A stretch of DNA of 64,000 nt from Parasedimentitalea maritima (GTDB lineage Bacteria; Pseudomonadota; Alphaproteobacteria; Rhodobacterales; Rhodobacteraceae). The notes under the pieces were generated by a model, which was not told the DNA's origin, ran no database searches, and worked only from the letters and a program-made list of their open reading frames with translations. Below, one piece after another: positions 33,755 through 42,543 of this stretch (its first letter is position 1; each line of letters opens with the position of its first letter). The stretch spans positions 62,001 to 126,000 of the forward strand of contig NZ_VAUA01000007.1 in NCBI RefSeq assembly GCF_005771405.1, written 5' to 3'. Position numbers and translations under genes: made by a program.

Positions 33755-35677
33755 ATGAGGGTATTTACGATTTTGGGGCCGTCGCAGTCGGGAAAGTCGA
33801 CACTTGCGGCAGCTTCGGCCGCGCTGGAGGGCACGGCTGGCAAGCGTCAGGACGTGGCGCAGGTGGCGGCGTTGCAGCCGTTCCAATTTATGAAAGAAGA
33901 CTGGGCTGCGATTGATGTTGCCGGTGGCCCGGAAAACCTGTCACAGGCGGGGCCTGCCCTGGCGGCCAGCGATGCGGCGGTGCTGGTGGTCCCGGCGGAT
34001 GCCGAGGCGGCGGTGCTCAGCGCACCGTATATCCGGTTGATCGAAGAGGCGGGCATCCCCGCCTTTCTTTTTATCAATCGCATGGATGTGGCGCCACACC
34101 GGGTGGCGCGGATTGTCGAATCCCTGCAGACCTATTGCCGTCATAATCTGGTGCTGCGACAGGTGCCAATGCGCGAGCATGGTGAGGTCGTCGGCGCAGT
34201 TGATTTGATCTCGGAACGGGCCTGGAAATACAACGAAGGCAGGCCCTCGGCACTGATCAAACTGCCCCGCGACATGATCAGCCGCGAACAAGAAGCCCGT
34301 GGCGAGATGCTGGAGACACTGGCTGATTTTGATGATCACCTGATGGAAGAACTGATCGAAGATCATAAGATCCTGACGGATGAAGTTTATGATGTTGCCA
34401 CCAAGGTGCTGCAGCACAATGACTTATTGCCGGTGCTGCTGGGCGCGGCCAGTCATTGCAACGGTGTCATGCGGTTGATGAAATCACTGCGGCACGAGGC
34501 CCCGGATGTGGGCGCAACACTGAAACGTCTGTCCGGCAAATCAAAACTGGGAGGCGAGGTGGTTGGCATTGGTTGTCTGGCGGATCTGGTTAAACATCTG
34601 GGCAAGACAATTACAGTGCGGGCGATGGATGGCGCGATGGGCAGCGACGTGCCTGTGGCCGGTGCAACGTTGGGATCGTTAACCGGGCTGGCCAAAGGGT
34701 CAAACGGTGGCGGGCTGGCCTCTGGTGATCTGGGGCAGGCGGTGAAGTCTGACCATCTGAACATGGGCTACGCCTATATGCGCGATGGCAGCGCTGCGCT
34801 GCCGGGTTGGGCGCAACCGCATCCTTCAACCTTTCGCCGGGTGGTGACGCCGGTGCGGGATCGCGATGATGCGAGACTGTCTGTGGCCCTGGAACGGCTG
34901 GGTGAAATTGATCCGGCATTGGTGGTTGAGCAACATCCGCAGACTGGTCATGCGGTGCTGAATGCGCAGGGTCCACTGCATATGCGACGGCTGCTTGGGA
35001 TGCTGAAAAAGGGATTTGGTATCGAGGTTGAAGAGGCCGTGGTGCCACCCGCCCTGCGTGAAACCATTACCCGCGCCGTTGAAATCCAGCATCGTCATCG
35101 CAAGCAATCTGGTGGGGCCGGGCAATTTGCGGATATCAAGATTGAAATACGCCCGGAACCGCGCGGCAGTGGCTTTCACTTTGAGGAACATATCAAAGGC
35201 GGTGCTGTGCCCAAGAACTACATCCCATCGGTTGAGGCGGGCGCCCGCGAGGCATTGGCAGAGGGGCTGAATGGGCACCCGGTTGATGATCTTTGTGTGA
35301 TCCTGAAAGACGGCAAACACCATTCGGTGGACAGTTCGGACTTTGCCTTTCGCATGGCTGGGAAAAACGCGGTGCGTGAAGCGTTGAAAGAAGCGGGCGC
35401 GGTACTGTTGCAACCCATCATGCGGGTGCATATCCATGTGCCTTCGGTGTTTACTGGCGGCTTGGTGCCGGTGGTCAGCGGTATGAAGGGGCAGATCCTG
35501 GGGTTTGAAAACAACCCGGATGCGGCTGGCTGGGATGTGTTTGAAACCCTGCTGCCGATGGCGGTTCAGGATGAGCTGTGCAGTTCATTGGCCAGTGTCA
35601 CCCGCGGCACGGGTTGGTTCAGTACCGATTTTGACCACTACCAAGAGGCCAAGCGTGCGGACTTTGCCGAGGCATAA
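33755..35677 (+). CDS. EF-G-like protein with degenerate GTPase domain
   Basis: 640 residues from ATG 33755, preceded by GAGGAGG. Domains II-V are EF-G-like (for example AVEIQHRHRKQSGGAGQFADIKIEIRPEP and FTGGLVPVVSGMKGQILGFE). The G domain is reduced: P-loop GPSQSGKS (8-15) and NRMD (108-111) remain, but there is no room for the switch I segment (RGITI), and the DxPGH box reads DVAGG (54-58), so the catalytic His is lost. GTP hydrolysis in the canonical way is unlikely. It is a paralogue, not the housekeeping fusA. Role unknown; ribosome-associated under stress is conceivable. Confidence 0.85.
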   Translation: MRVFTILGPSQSGKSTLAAASAALEGTAGKRQDVAQVAALQPFQFMKEDWAAIDVAGGPENLSQAGPALAASDAAVLVVPADAEAAVLSAPYIRLIEEAGIPAFLFINRMDVAPHRVARIVESLQTYCRHNLVLRQVPMREHGEVVGAVDLISERAWKYNEGRPSALIKLPRDMISREQEARGEMLETLADFDDHLMEELIEDHKILTDEVYDVATKVLQHNDLLPVLLGAASHCNGVMRLMKSLRHEAPDVGATLKRLSGKSKLGGEVVGIGCLADLVKHLGKTITVRAMDGAMGSDVPVAGATLGSLTGLAKGSNGGGLASGDLGQAVKSDHLNMGYAYMRDGSAALPGWAQPHPSTFRRVVTPVRDRDDARLSVALERLGEIDPALVVEQHPQTGHAVLNAQGPLHMRRLLGMLKKGFGIEVEEAVVPPALRETITRAVEIQHRHRKQSGGAGQFADIKIEIRPEPRGSGFHFEEHIKGGAVPKNYIPSVEAGAREALAEGLNGHPVDDLCVILKDGKHHSVDSSDFAFRMAGKNAVREALKEAGAVLLQPIMRVHIHVPSVFTGGLVPVVSGMKGQILGFENNPDAAGWDVFETLLPMAVQDELCSSLASVTRGTGWFSTDFDHYQEAKRADFAEA

Positions 35678-35703
35678 GGCGGCCAAGCTATCCAAAACTA
35701 TTG

Positions 35704-35729
35704 GTGCCCGGCTGTAATTGGTCGGGCAC
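35704..35729 (+). terminator. Terminator after the EF-G-like gene
   Basis: GTGCCCG and CGGGCAC form a perfect seven-base stem with a 12-base loop, followed by TTGGCTTTTCT, 27 bases after the stop. Moderate strength. Confidence 0.7.
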
Positions 35730-35809
35730 TTGGCTTTTCTACCTCTTGCATTCCACCAAGGTTCCGCGTGATCTGCACTGACTGTAGTTTTTCGACGGAC
35801 TGACCTGAT

Positions 35810-36337
35810 ATGGACGACACACCTCAAGATTTGGATAGCATGCCAGTTTCCTCAGACGCCCTGCTGGCGCAGTTGAATGAATGGGGGCTGGGATACGTCC
35901 TGCATGAACACCCTCCGCTACATTCCGTGGGCGAAGCCAAAGAAGTTGAGGCGGCGATGGTGGTGCCGGGTGAGAACGCGTTGCGGGTGAAAAACCTGTA
36001 CCTACGGGATCGCAAAAAGCGCAATTATCTGGTGACGCTGGAGCAGGACCGCAAGATCGACCTAAAGGAACTGGGTGCAGAACTGGGGGTTGGGAAACTG
36101 TCGTTTGGATCACCCGAGCGGCTGATGCAGCATCTGGGTCTGTTTCCCGGTGCAGTGACGCCGCTGTCGATGATCACCGGGGTGCAGAACGAGGTACAGT
36201 TCTATATGGACGCTGCCGCGCAACAGGCTGATGTGATTTACATGCACCCGCTGGTGAACACTCGGACGGTTGGGATGAAGCGGGCGGATTTTCTGGCGTT
36301 CTTTGAGCACATTGGCTGTGCGGTCAGCTGGGTCTAA
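35810..36337 (+). CDS. YbaK/ProX-type aminoacyl-tRNA deacylase
   Basis: 175 residues. The YbaK-like domain starts LNEWGLGYVLHEHPPLHSVGEAKEVEAAM and includes KNLYLRDRKKRNYLVTLEQDRKIDLKELGAELGVGKLSFGSPERLMQHLGLFPGAVTPL, matching the prolyl-tRNA synthetase-associated (ProX/PrdX) group. These free-standing editing enzymes clear misacylated Ala-tRNA(Pro). ATG 35810 fits; MPVSSDALL eleven codons later is an alternative. Rightward, ~130 bases after the EF-G-like gene. Confidence 0.87.
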   Translation: MDDTPQDLDSMPVSSDALLAQLNEWGLGYVLHEHPPLHSVGEAKEVEAAMVVPGENALRVKNLYLRDRKKRNYLVTLEQDRKIDLKELGAELGVGKLSFGSPERLMQHLGLFPGAVTPLSMITGVQNEVQFYMDAAAQQADVIYMHPLVNTRTVGMKRADFLAFFEHIGCAVSWV

Positions 36338-36544
36338 GCCAGCCTTTTGGCCCGACAGGGTGTTTGCCTTGTTGGGTTATCTGCTGTTTTGTGGTTTGGT
36401 CTTGTGTCTACCCAATTTGGTCACATGGGGCGACGTCGCCAAAAAGCGGATGTGGTCGGGGAATTTTTACCGTAAAGGCGCCGTTTTGGTTGTTTGCCGT
36501 TCACTAAAGGTCGTAGGTTTTCATTAGTGTTGGGGAAAGAAAAG

Positions 36545-36751
36545 ATGAAGTCCCTTTTTTATTCTGTATTTGTTGCGCTAGTTACCTTTGCATTCATTTT
36601 AAGGGCGCTGCACGTAGCGCTAAATGCCGACAATAGCGTTTCAGAAAGGCTTGGGGGAGTAACTTTTCTACTGATTGTGGTTCCACTTTTTTTGTATCCA
36701 TTGGTTCACTTCTTGAAAAATATAATTAGAGGACGCGGCAACGATGAGTGA
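36545..36751 (+). CDS. Small two-pass membrane protein
   Basis: 68 residues from ATG 36545, with GGGGAAAG upstream. Two hydrophobic stretches, about SLFYSVFVALVTFAFILRAL (3-22) and GVTFLLIVVPLFLYPLVHFL (38-57), are separated by a polar loop, and the end is charged. AT-rich compared with its neighbours, suggesting recent acquisition. No family recognised. Confidence 0.6.
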   Translation: MKSLFYSVFVALVTFAFILRALHVALNADNSVSERLGGVTFLLIVVPLFLYPLVHFLKNIIRGRGNDE

Positions 36752-37312
36752 TTTGCCCTTCAATATCCCCTGAGCGCAATCGGCTCAAAGTATCGGAGAG
36801 ATGCTGCCGGAAAGTCGCCTAAACGCGCTGGATGAGGACTAGTCATGTGGCGGCAAAAATGAGTCTTTCAATTGTCCCTATTGGGTGAGTGGCAATTGGC
36901 GTGACTTGGGCAACTCGGTTAAGGCTAAAATTTTCCCACCGGGGGGGGTATGTCGGGCAGCGCCTGACCTTGTATCTAGCTTTCCAGGGTTTTCAGTTGA
37001 GTTGGCAGATATTTCTGTCCAGCAGGATTGACCAACCAAGCGGCGGCTCGGTTGGTTGCTGACTGTTTGTGATACTGTCTTGCCGTAAATCGTAGCAGCA
37101 AAGTTAAGAATGGCGACGTCGCCACAGCGGAAGCGGGCGGGAGATCAGTCCCACAGGCTAAACGTTGTCTCTGCGTGCCCCTAGATTATCGGGACCCTGT
37201 TCCAAATGCCGGAGTGTCAGGCCCGGCAGTAATCGCGATTGGGCGATACTATGGCAGGCATAGGACAATTCGGGGTAAAGTGAGCGCGCGCTGGCTATGC
37301 AACAGGTCTGGT
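36752..37312. other. Gene-poor gap with one hairpin
   Basis: About 560 bases without a convincing gene. It contains an inverted repeat at 37031-37056 (ACCAACC and GGTTGGT with inner AGC/GCT pairing) not followed by T, and a run of eight G near 36940. The 70-codon frame at 37175 lacks protein character. It may be degraded sequence from a past insertion. Confidence 0.5.
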
Positions 37313-38068
37313 TCAGGTTGCTTTTTCGTCACTCAACGCCAGGTCCAATGCAGCAGCGACATGGGCAGCGGATGGATTGACGAATAGAAAGCCTTCGGCC
37401 CGGAAGCTGACGTCATCAATGTGATCAGGAAAGGCGAGTGGCAGTTCGGTGCAGGCCAGCAGGATGGCAGTGTCGGGGGTGGCGTGGCGTTTGCAGAAGG
37501 CTAGTAACCGGTCGCGTGCTTTGTCAGAGCCACCTGAATAGAAGTCTTCGTCGATCATCGCCTGCATTTCGGCGATTTCAGTGTCTGTCAGCCTGTCGTT
37601 GCTGGCGATGCCGTGGGAGGCCAGTGACTCGGCATAATTGGTGGCCTGCATAGTGACAGTTGTGCCGAGGACCAAGGCGCTGGTCGCCCCAGTGGCGGCG
37701 GTGGCTTTGGCGGCCTCGTCGAGGATGCTGATAATTGGGATGTTTACGCCGCGGCGGATCGCATGCAGGCGGGTGTGTGGCGTATTGCTGGCCATCAGTG
37801 CAAAATCACAACCTGCGTTTTCCAGCGTTAACATTGCCGCGCGGAATACGGCGTCGAACGCAGCCCAGCTGGCCTCGTCCCCCGGTGTGCCGCGCAGGCT
37901 GCGGGTGTGGGCCTGAGTGACGGATTCGATTGTGATTGGGGGAACGGGTAAGGGGGATGTGGCGCCCTGGGCTTCGAAAAAGGTGCCGGACCCTTTGGCG
38001 ATTGCGCGGTAGTAATCCACGGTTGAGGCCCAGCCAACGCCGCCAAGAATGCCAATCTTCTTCATCAA
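37313..38068 (-). CDS. Aspartate/glutamate racemase family protein
   Basis: 251 residues. Start MKKIGILGGVGWASTVDYYRAI and second active-site Cys in LLACTELPLAF (Cys206) are typical. The first active-site position, normally Cys in CNT, is Ser94 in MASNTPHT. Two-cysteine racemases need both residues; E. coli L-aspartate/glutamate racemase homologues with Thr/Cys are known to favour one direction. So this is likely a one-handed racemase or related enzyme, substrate unknown. It is leftward and ends in a region with no obvious terminator. Confidence 0.85.
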   Translation of the reverse strand: MMKKIGILGGVGWASTVDYYRAIAKGSGTFFEAQGATSPLPVPPITIESVTQAHTRSLRGTPGDEASWAAFDAVFRAAMLTLENAGCDFALMASNTPHTRLHAIRRGVNIPIISILDEAAKATAATGATSALVLGTTVTMQATNYAESLASHGIASNDRLTDTEIAEMQAMIDEDFYSGGSDKARDRLLAFCKRHATPDTAILLACTELPLAFPDHIDDVSFRAEGFLFVNPSAAHVAAALDLALSDEKAT

Positions 38069-38172
38069 AATACCCGCCTGTTACTGCAATTGTTGGCAGC
38101 GTGGCCGATGGTGGGGTTGCGTGCAAGAGTAGCTTGCCGCCGACCATTGTCAGGTCGACGGCAGATGTTGGT

Positions 38173-38754
38173 TTAGGCGGCCAGTGCATCGATTGCGGTG
38201 TTGGCCCGCGCCATAGCGGCGTCTGCATCGGCCATCAGCGCATCGGCGGGGACAAACTGAACGTCGGTGATGCCGACAAAGCCCATGACGTGGCGCAGGT
38301 ATCCGCTGAAAAAGTCGATGTCCGAGCCAAACTGAGTTCCGCCGGAAGCCACCGCGATGATGGCGCGTTTGCCTTCGAGCAATCCTTTGGGGCCGGTTTC
38401 AGAGTATGAAAAGGTTAGGCCCACACGGGCAATCAGGTCGATCCAGGCCTTAAGGCTGGCGGGGACTGCGAAATTGTAGACCGGAGTGCCGATTACAATG
38501 GTGTCCGCCGCCTTTAGCTCTTCGACCAGTTGGTCAGAGAGGGCCAGCAAATCACGCTGCACGGCATCGCGGTCATCGGCAGGTGTGAAGTTGGCGTTGA
38601 TCCAGTTTTCGGTCAGCTGGGGCAGCGGAGAGGCGAGATCACGGCGGATCACCTCATCGGCACCTAGACGCTCGACGATTTGTGCGCTTAAGCTACGCGA
38701 GGTGGAACCTTGATAGCGGGCAGAGGAATCGATGTGCAATACGGTCTGTGTCAT
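38173..38754 (-). CDS. azoR: FMN-dependent NADH-azoreductase
   Basis: 193 residues from ATG 38754, with AGGACAG upstream. The flavodoxin-like core starts VLHIDSSARYQGSTSRSLSAQIV (FMN phosphate site) and has GTPVYNFAVPASLKAWIDLIARVGLTFSYSETGPKGLLEGKRAI, the AcpD/AzoR signature. These enzymes reduce azo compounds and quinones. It is divergent from a LysR gene with 125 bases between, the usual layout for quinone-responsive control (inference). Confidence 0.93.
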   Translation of the reverse strand: MTQTVLHIDSSARYQGSTSRSLSAQIVERLGADEVIRRDLASPLPQLTENWINANFTPADDRDAVQRDLLALSDQLVEELKAADTIVIGTPVYNFAVPASLKAWIDLIARVGLTFSYSETGPKGLLEGKRAIIAVASGGTQFGSDIDFFSGYLRHVMGFVGITDVQFVPADALMADADAAMARANTAIDALAA

Positions 38755-38797
38755 GTCGGCTGTCCTGTGTTTGTTTGCTGACAACAGAAATGGGTCA

Positions 38798-38815
38798 TTG
38801 CAATTTTGAACGCAA
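38798..38815. promoter_or_regulatory. Candidate LysR operator between azoR and lysR
   Basis: TTGC and GCAA flank ten bases, matching the T-N11-A style of LysR boxes, near the middle of the divergent gap. A direct repeat CTGACAAC occurs on both sides (about 38779 and 38819). Picked by pattern only. Confidence 0.35.
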
Positions 38816-38879
38816 CGCCTGACAACTCACATTAGATGTGCGAATATGCGCAGAGAAAGCGCGATTGAGGAGCAGCAAA

Positions 38880-39758
38880 ATGGACAATTGGGACGAAGTT
38901 CGGACCGCCTATCAAGTGGCGCGGATGGGCACAGTCAGCGGTGCGGCTGAGGTGCTGGGCGTGCACCACGCCACCGTGATCCGTCATATTGATGCCATTG
39001 AAGCCAGATTGGGCGTGAAACTGTTCCAACGCCATGCCCGGGGGTACACCGCGACCGAATCCGGAGCGGACCTGTTGCGGGTGGCGCAGGCGACGGATGA
39101 TCAGTTCAATCAGCTGGTTGGGCGGCTCAAGGGGCAGGGCGATGATGTTTCAGGAGAGCTGGTGGTGACCTCACTGGCGTCTTTTGCCCATGTCCTGGTG
39201 CCGGTGCTTAAGAAGTTTCAGGATATGCACCCGGGTCTGATCATTCGCTATTTAACCGGGGACCGTCTGTTTCGTCTGGAATATGGTGAGGCGCATGTGG
39301 CGATCAGGGCGGGATCCGCACCGGATCAGCCTGACAATGTTGTGCAGCCCTTTGTGCCCCAACAGGTCGGTCTTTACGCGACAAAGGCCTATGTCGAACA
39401 GTACGGAACGCTGAAAGGGTTGGAGGACTTCGGCAATCACAAGTTCATCGGAACTGATGACGAAACGCCCCGGGCGCCGTTTTCCCGCTGGCTAAAAGAG
39501 CATGCACCCAACGAGGCGATCGCGTTTCGGTGTACCAATACCGTAACCATGCAAGAAGCAGTCCTGGCGGGAGTTGGAATTGGCTTTATGTCCGTCTGGG
39601 AGGCTGCGCGCCATCCAGAAATCGTACAGATGATGGATCACTTGTCCGAATGGGAAGGGCGATTGTGGTTGGTCACCCATGTTGACTTGCACCGCACGAC
39701 CAAAGTGCAGAGCTTTCTGACGTTTTTGAAAGATAACGCCAAGGATTGGTGTAAATGA
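38880..39758 (+). CDS. LysR family regulator, divergent from azoR
   Basis: 292 residues from ATG 38880, with GAGGAG upstream. The helix-turn-helix is SGAAEVLGVHHATVIRHIDAIEARLGVKLF and the effector domain follows. It overlaps the next gene (DMT transporter) by four bases (ATGA), so the transporter is coupled to this regulator. Probable targets: azoR and itself. Ligand unknown, possibly a quinone or aromatic compound (inference). Confidence 0.9.
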   Translation: MDNWDEVRTAYQVARMGTVSGAAEVLGVHHATVIRHIDAIEARLGVKLFQRHARGYTATESGADLLRVAQATDDQFNQLVGRLKGQGDDVSGELVVTSLASFAHVLVPVLKKFQDMHPGLIIRYLTGDRLFRLEYGEAHVAIRAGSAPDQPDNVVQPFVPQQVGLYATKAYVEQYGTLKGLEDFGNHKFIGTDDETPRAPFSRWLKEHAPNEAIAFRCTNTVTMQEAVLAGVGIGFMSVWEAARHPEIVQMMDHLSEWEGRLWLVTHVDLHRTTKVQSFLTFLKDNAKDWCK

Positions 39759-40657
39759 GCAATGCAATGCGCGGCCATTTGGCGATGCTGATGTTTTCAG
39801 CACTGGTGGCCGGGTCCTTTTCTCTGGGCTCAATGATCGCCAATGACATTGCCCCAGCGGCACTAAATGCCGCGCGTTTTATCGTTGCGGCGATGGTGAT
39901 CGGCGCGGTGGCTATGGCGACGCATGGGTTGCGGGTCGAGCAATTCCGTGCGCCCTGGCGGTTTGTCCTGCTGGGCGGGATGTTTGCGATCTATTTTGTG
40001 CTGATGTTCTACGGATTAAAAACAGCGGCGCCGGTCAGTGCTGCGGCTGTATTTACCCTGACCCCGGTGATCAGTGCGATTGCTGGATGGTTTCTGCTAC
40101 GTCAGATAACCACGCCTCGTATGGCGCTGGCCCTGGCAATTGGTGGCGCAGGGGCCCTGTGGGTGATCTTTCGGGCGGATTGGGCGACCTTCCGCGCCTT
40201 TCAGATTGGCCAGGGGGAGATGATCTATTTTTGGGGCTGCGTGGCGCATGCCGTTTATACCCCATTGGTGCGCAAGTTTAATCGCGGCGAACCTGCTGTG
40301 GTTTTCACTTTTGGTATGCTGGTGGCGGGCTCAGCAATCTTGTTGGTGTTTGGTTGGAGCGACATCCGGGCCACCAATTGGCTGCAGTTGCCGACGATGG
40401 TCTGGATCGGGCTTGGCTATCTGGCGATCTGCGCCAGTTCTGCCACGTTTGTCCTGCTTCAGTTTGCAGCGCTAAACCTGCCTTCGGCCAAGGTGATGGC
40501 CTATACCTACCTGACACCGAGCTGGGTGATTGTCTGGGAGCTTGCCTTGGGTCGCTCTGCGCCAACGGGTCTGATCCTGGTGGGGATCTTGATGACGGTG
40601 ATTGCACTGCTGATGTTGTTAAAAGACGAGTCTAAGCCAAAGCCCGCAATGGCCTGA
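39755..40657 (+). CDS. DMT family (EamA) transporter, coupled to the LysR gene
   Basis: 300 residues, ten predicted membrane helices in two EamA repeats, for example FVLLGGMFAIYFVLMFYGLKTAAPVSAAAVFTLTPVISAI in the first and YLAICASSATFVLLQFAALNLPSAKVMAYTYLTPSWVIVW in the second. EamA proteins export metabolites or drugs. The ATG overlaps the LysR stop (ATGA), so the pair is cotranscribed. Exported compound unknown. Confidence 0.9.
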   Translation: MSNAMRGHLAMLMFSALVAGSFSLGSMIANDIAPAALNAARFIVAAMVIGAVAMATHGLRVEQFRAPWRFVLLGGMFAIYFVLMFYGLKTAAPVSAAAVFTLTPVISAIAGWFLLRQITTPRMALALAIGGAGALWVIFRADWATFRAFQIGQGEMIYFWGCVAHAVYTPLVRKFNRGEPAVVFTFGMLVAGSAILLVFGWSDIRATNWLQLPTMVWIGLGYLAICASSATFVLLQFAALNLPSAKVMAYTYLTPSWVIVWELALGRSAPTGLILVGILMTVIALLMLLKDESKPKPAMA

Positions 40658-40659
40658 GG

Positions 40660-40995
40660 TTACTTGTCGGGGTTGTCAGGTAGCTCAGCCGCCAGGAACC
40701 GCTCAAACGCCTCTAGGTGAACCGGTTCGAACTGGCCAAACCCTTGCATCCAGATGCTGGCCCCACGCATGGCGTCTGGTTGCAATTTGCACCATTTCAC
40801 CCGGCCGCGTTTTTCCTGCGCGATCAGCCCGGCACGGGTGAGGATCATCAGGTGTTTGGAAATGGCCGCCAGAGAAATTGAAAACGGCTCGGCCACATCC
40901 GTGACGGCCATGTCGTCTTCTAGCAACATAGTCAGAATCGCCCTGCGGGTGGGGTCGGCCAAGGCAGCAAAGACAGTATCTAACGGATCACTCAT
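40660..40995 (-). CDS. ArsR family regulator
   Basis: 111 residues, single winged helix: FAALADPTRRAILTMLLEDDMAVTDVAEPFSISLAAISKHLMILTRAGLIAQEKRGRVKWCKL is a textbook ArsR fold. It lacks the ELCVCDL-type metal-cysteine pair, so metal sensing is unlikely. It converges on the DMT gene (stop codons two bases apart) and is divergent from the second DMT gene at 41081, which it may control. Confidence 0.9.
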   Translation of the reverse strand: MSDPLDTVFAALADPTRRAILTMLLEDDMAVTDVAEPFSISLAAISKHLMILTRAGLIAQEKRGRVKWCKLQPDAMRGASIWMQGFGQFEPVHLEAFERFLAAELPDNPDK

Positions 40996-41080
40996 ATCGT
41001 CCTACCTAAACCGCAACTTCTGGATCGACAATCCCGACAACCTGCGGTCATAAGTCGGGACACATCAAAGGACGCGCGCA

Positions 41081-41995
41081 ATGGCACTCAAATACTGGGC
41101 AGTGATTTTTGTTCTTGGCATTGGCTGGGGCATGTCGTTCATGTTCAACGCCATCCTTCTGCGTGAGTTGGGGCCACTATCGGTGGCGATGGGTCGGGTT
41201 GGTTTGGGCGCGCTGGGCTGCTGGATCTATGTGCTGGCGACACGCAAACCGATAAAGATAACCCTGCGCCGCGCAGTGGCGTTGCTGGGATTTGGTGTGT
41301 TGAGCTATGCCGCACCCTTTGCCTTCTACGCGCTGGGCCAGCAGCATATCGCCAGCGGCGTGGCCGGCATTATCAACGCCATCACCCCTGCCTTTGCCGT
41401 TATCGTCTCGCATTTCTGGCCGGGGGGGGAACGCGCCACCGTGCTCAAGTCATTCGGCGTTCTTTGTGGCATTGGCGGCATTGTGGTTCTGTCGCTTCCC
41501 GTGCTGCAATCGGGCCAGAGCTCGGCGCTCTGGGCGGTTCTGCTGACTCTCTGTGCCCCTCTCTGCTACTCGTTTTCGGTCAATCTGGCGCGGGCCTTTC
41601 GCGATATGGAGGCGGTTGTGCTGGTTGCGTTGGCCCTGACAGGTGCGACGATTGCGATTGTCCCGCTGGCACTGTGGAGCGAAGGGGTGCCAGTGATCAC
41701 GCGGATGGAAACCTGGGCTGCTTTGGCAGTGATTGGGTTCATTCTGACCTCGGCGGCTTTCATTGTGTTCTACTGGGTGCTTCCCAAAGTAGGACCGACC
41801 AATATCACCATGGTCACATTTATTGCTCCGATTTCTGCGCTGATCCTTGGGTCCTGGATTTTGGGTGAAACTCTGCTGCCCGCGCACCTGATTGGCATGG
41901 GGGCGATCCTATTGGGCCTGCTGCTGATCGATGGGCGCATTGTGCGCGCAATGCGACCGAGATCGGCCAAAACGCAAGATCAACCCATTGGTTGA
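41081..41995 (+). CDS. DMT family (EamA) transporter
   Basis: 304 residues, ten helices in two EamA repeats: YWAVIFVLGIGWGMSFMFNAILLRE opens it, and VGPTNITMVTFIAPISALILGSWILGE is the conserved end of repeat two. It shares limited sequence with the DMT gene at 39755, so it is a family member rather than a recent copy. Divergent from the ArsR gene with 85 bases between. Substrate unknown. Confidence 0.9.
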   Translation: MALKYWAVIFVLGIGWGMSFMFNAILLRELGPLSVAMGRVGLGALGCWIYVLATRKPIKITLRRAVALLGFGVLSYAAPFAFYALGQQHIASGVAGIINAITPAFAVIVSHFWPGGERATVLKSFGVLCGIGGIVVLSLPVLQSGQSSALWAVLLTLCAPLCYSFSVNLARAFRDMEAVVLVALALTGATIAIVPLALWSEGVPVITRMETWAALAVIGFILTSAAFIVFYWVLPKVGPTNITMVTFIAPISALILGSWILGETLLPAHLIGMGAILLGLLLIDGRIVRAMRPRSAKTQDQPIG

Positions 41996-42007
41996 ATATA
42001 GGTTTCG

Positions 42008-42043
42008 AAGACCAGGACTGGATTCAAACCCGGTCCTGGTCTT
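42008..42043 (+). terminator. Terminator before the F0 operon
   Basis: AAGACCAGGAC and GTCCTGGTCTT form a perfect 11-base stem with a 14-base loop, followed by TG rather than a long T run. It lies 13 bases after the DMT stop and separates it from atpI. Confidence 0.7.
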
Positions 42044-42180
42044 TGTACCGTGTTACATTTTTGGAAAAATATATCAATAAAACAATAGCTTGGAGGAATC
42101 TAAGCGCCAACAATTGAAGAATTGACTCTGCGCCCCCATGCCCTTAGCACCACAGACATATTTCGCGTGAGGATGGCGCC

Positions 42181-42543
42181 GTGACAGATGACGACCAAAA
42201 GCAGCGTATGGCGCAGCTGGAGGACAAGCTGGCAGCGGCACGTAAGGCCCAAGAGCCCAAGCCGCGCGCGGATGAACACTACTCGATGGCCAATATGGCC
42301 TGGCGGATGGTGATTGAATTGGTAGCCGGTCTTGGGATCGGTTTTGGCATCGGATATGGGCTGGATAGTCTGTTCGGGACACTCCCGATCTTCATGGTGC
42401 TGTTTATAATGCTGGGTCTTGCGGCCGGGGTGAAGACAATGCTTCGCAGCGCGCAAGAGATCCAGGAAAAGGCAATGGCCGACGAGGCCGAAAAAAATGC
42501 GAAAGACCGGGGTGCGCCCCCGGCGACAGGAGAAGCGGACTGA
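42181..42543 (+). CDS. atpI: ATP synthase subunit I
   Basis: 120 residues from GTG 42181. A polar N-terminus ([24 protein letters not shown]) is followed by two helices ([22 protein letters not shown] and [20 protein letters not shown]), the alphaproteobacterial AtpI pattern. AtpI helps assemble the c-ring. First gene of the F0 operon, overlapping atpB by one base at TGATG. Confidence 0.92.
   Translation: MTDDDQKQRMAQLEDKLAAARKAQEPKPRADEHYSMANMAWRMVIELVAGLGIGFGIGYGLDSLFGTLPIFMVLFIMLGLAAGVKTMLRSAQEIQEKAMADEAEKNAKDRGAPPATGEAD

Noticed and set aside
37175-37387. 70-codon plus frame in the 36.8-37.3 kb gap
   Set aside because: Random composition, no ribosome site and overlap with the racemase gene end.
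42008-42043. Structured GC-rich sequence before atpI, considered as a tRNA arm
   Set aside because: It has a simple stem and loop but no cloverleaf, no acceptor stem and no TTCGA arm. Terminator is the better reading.
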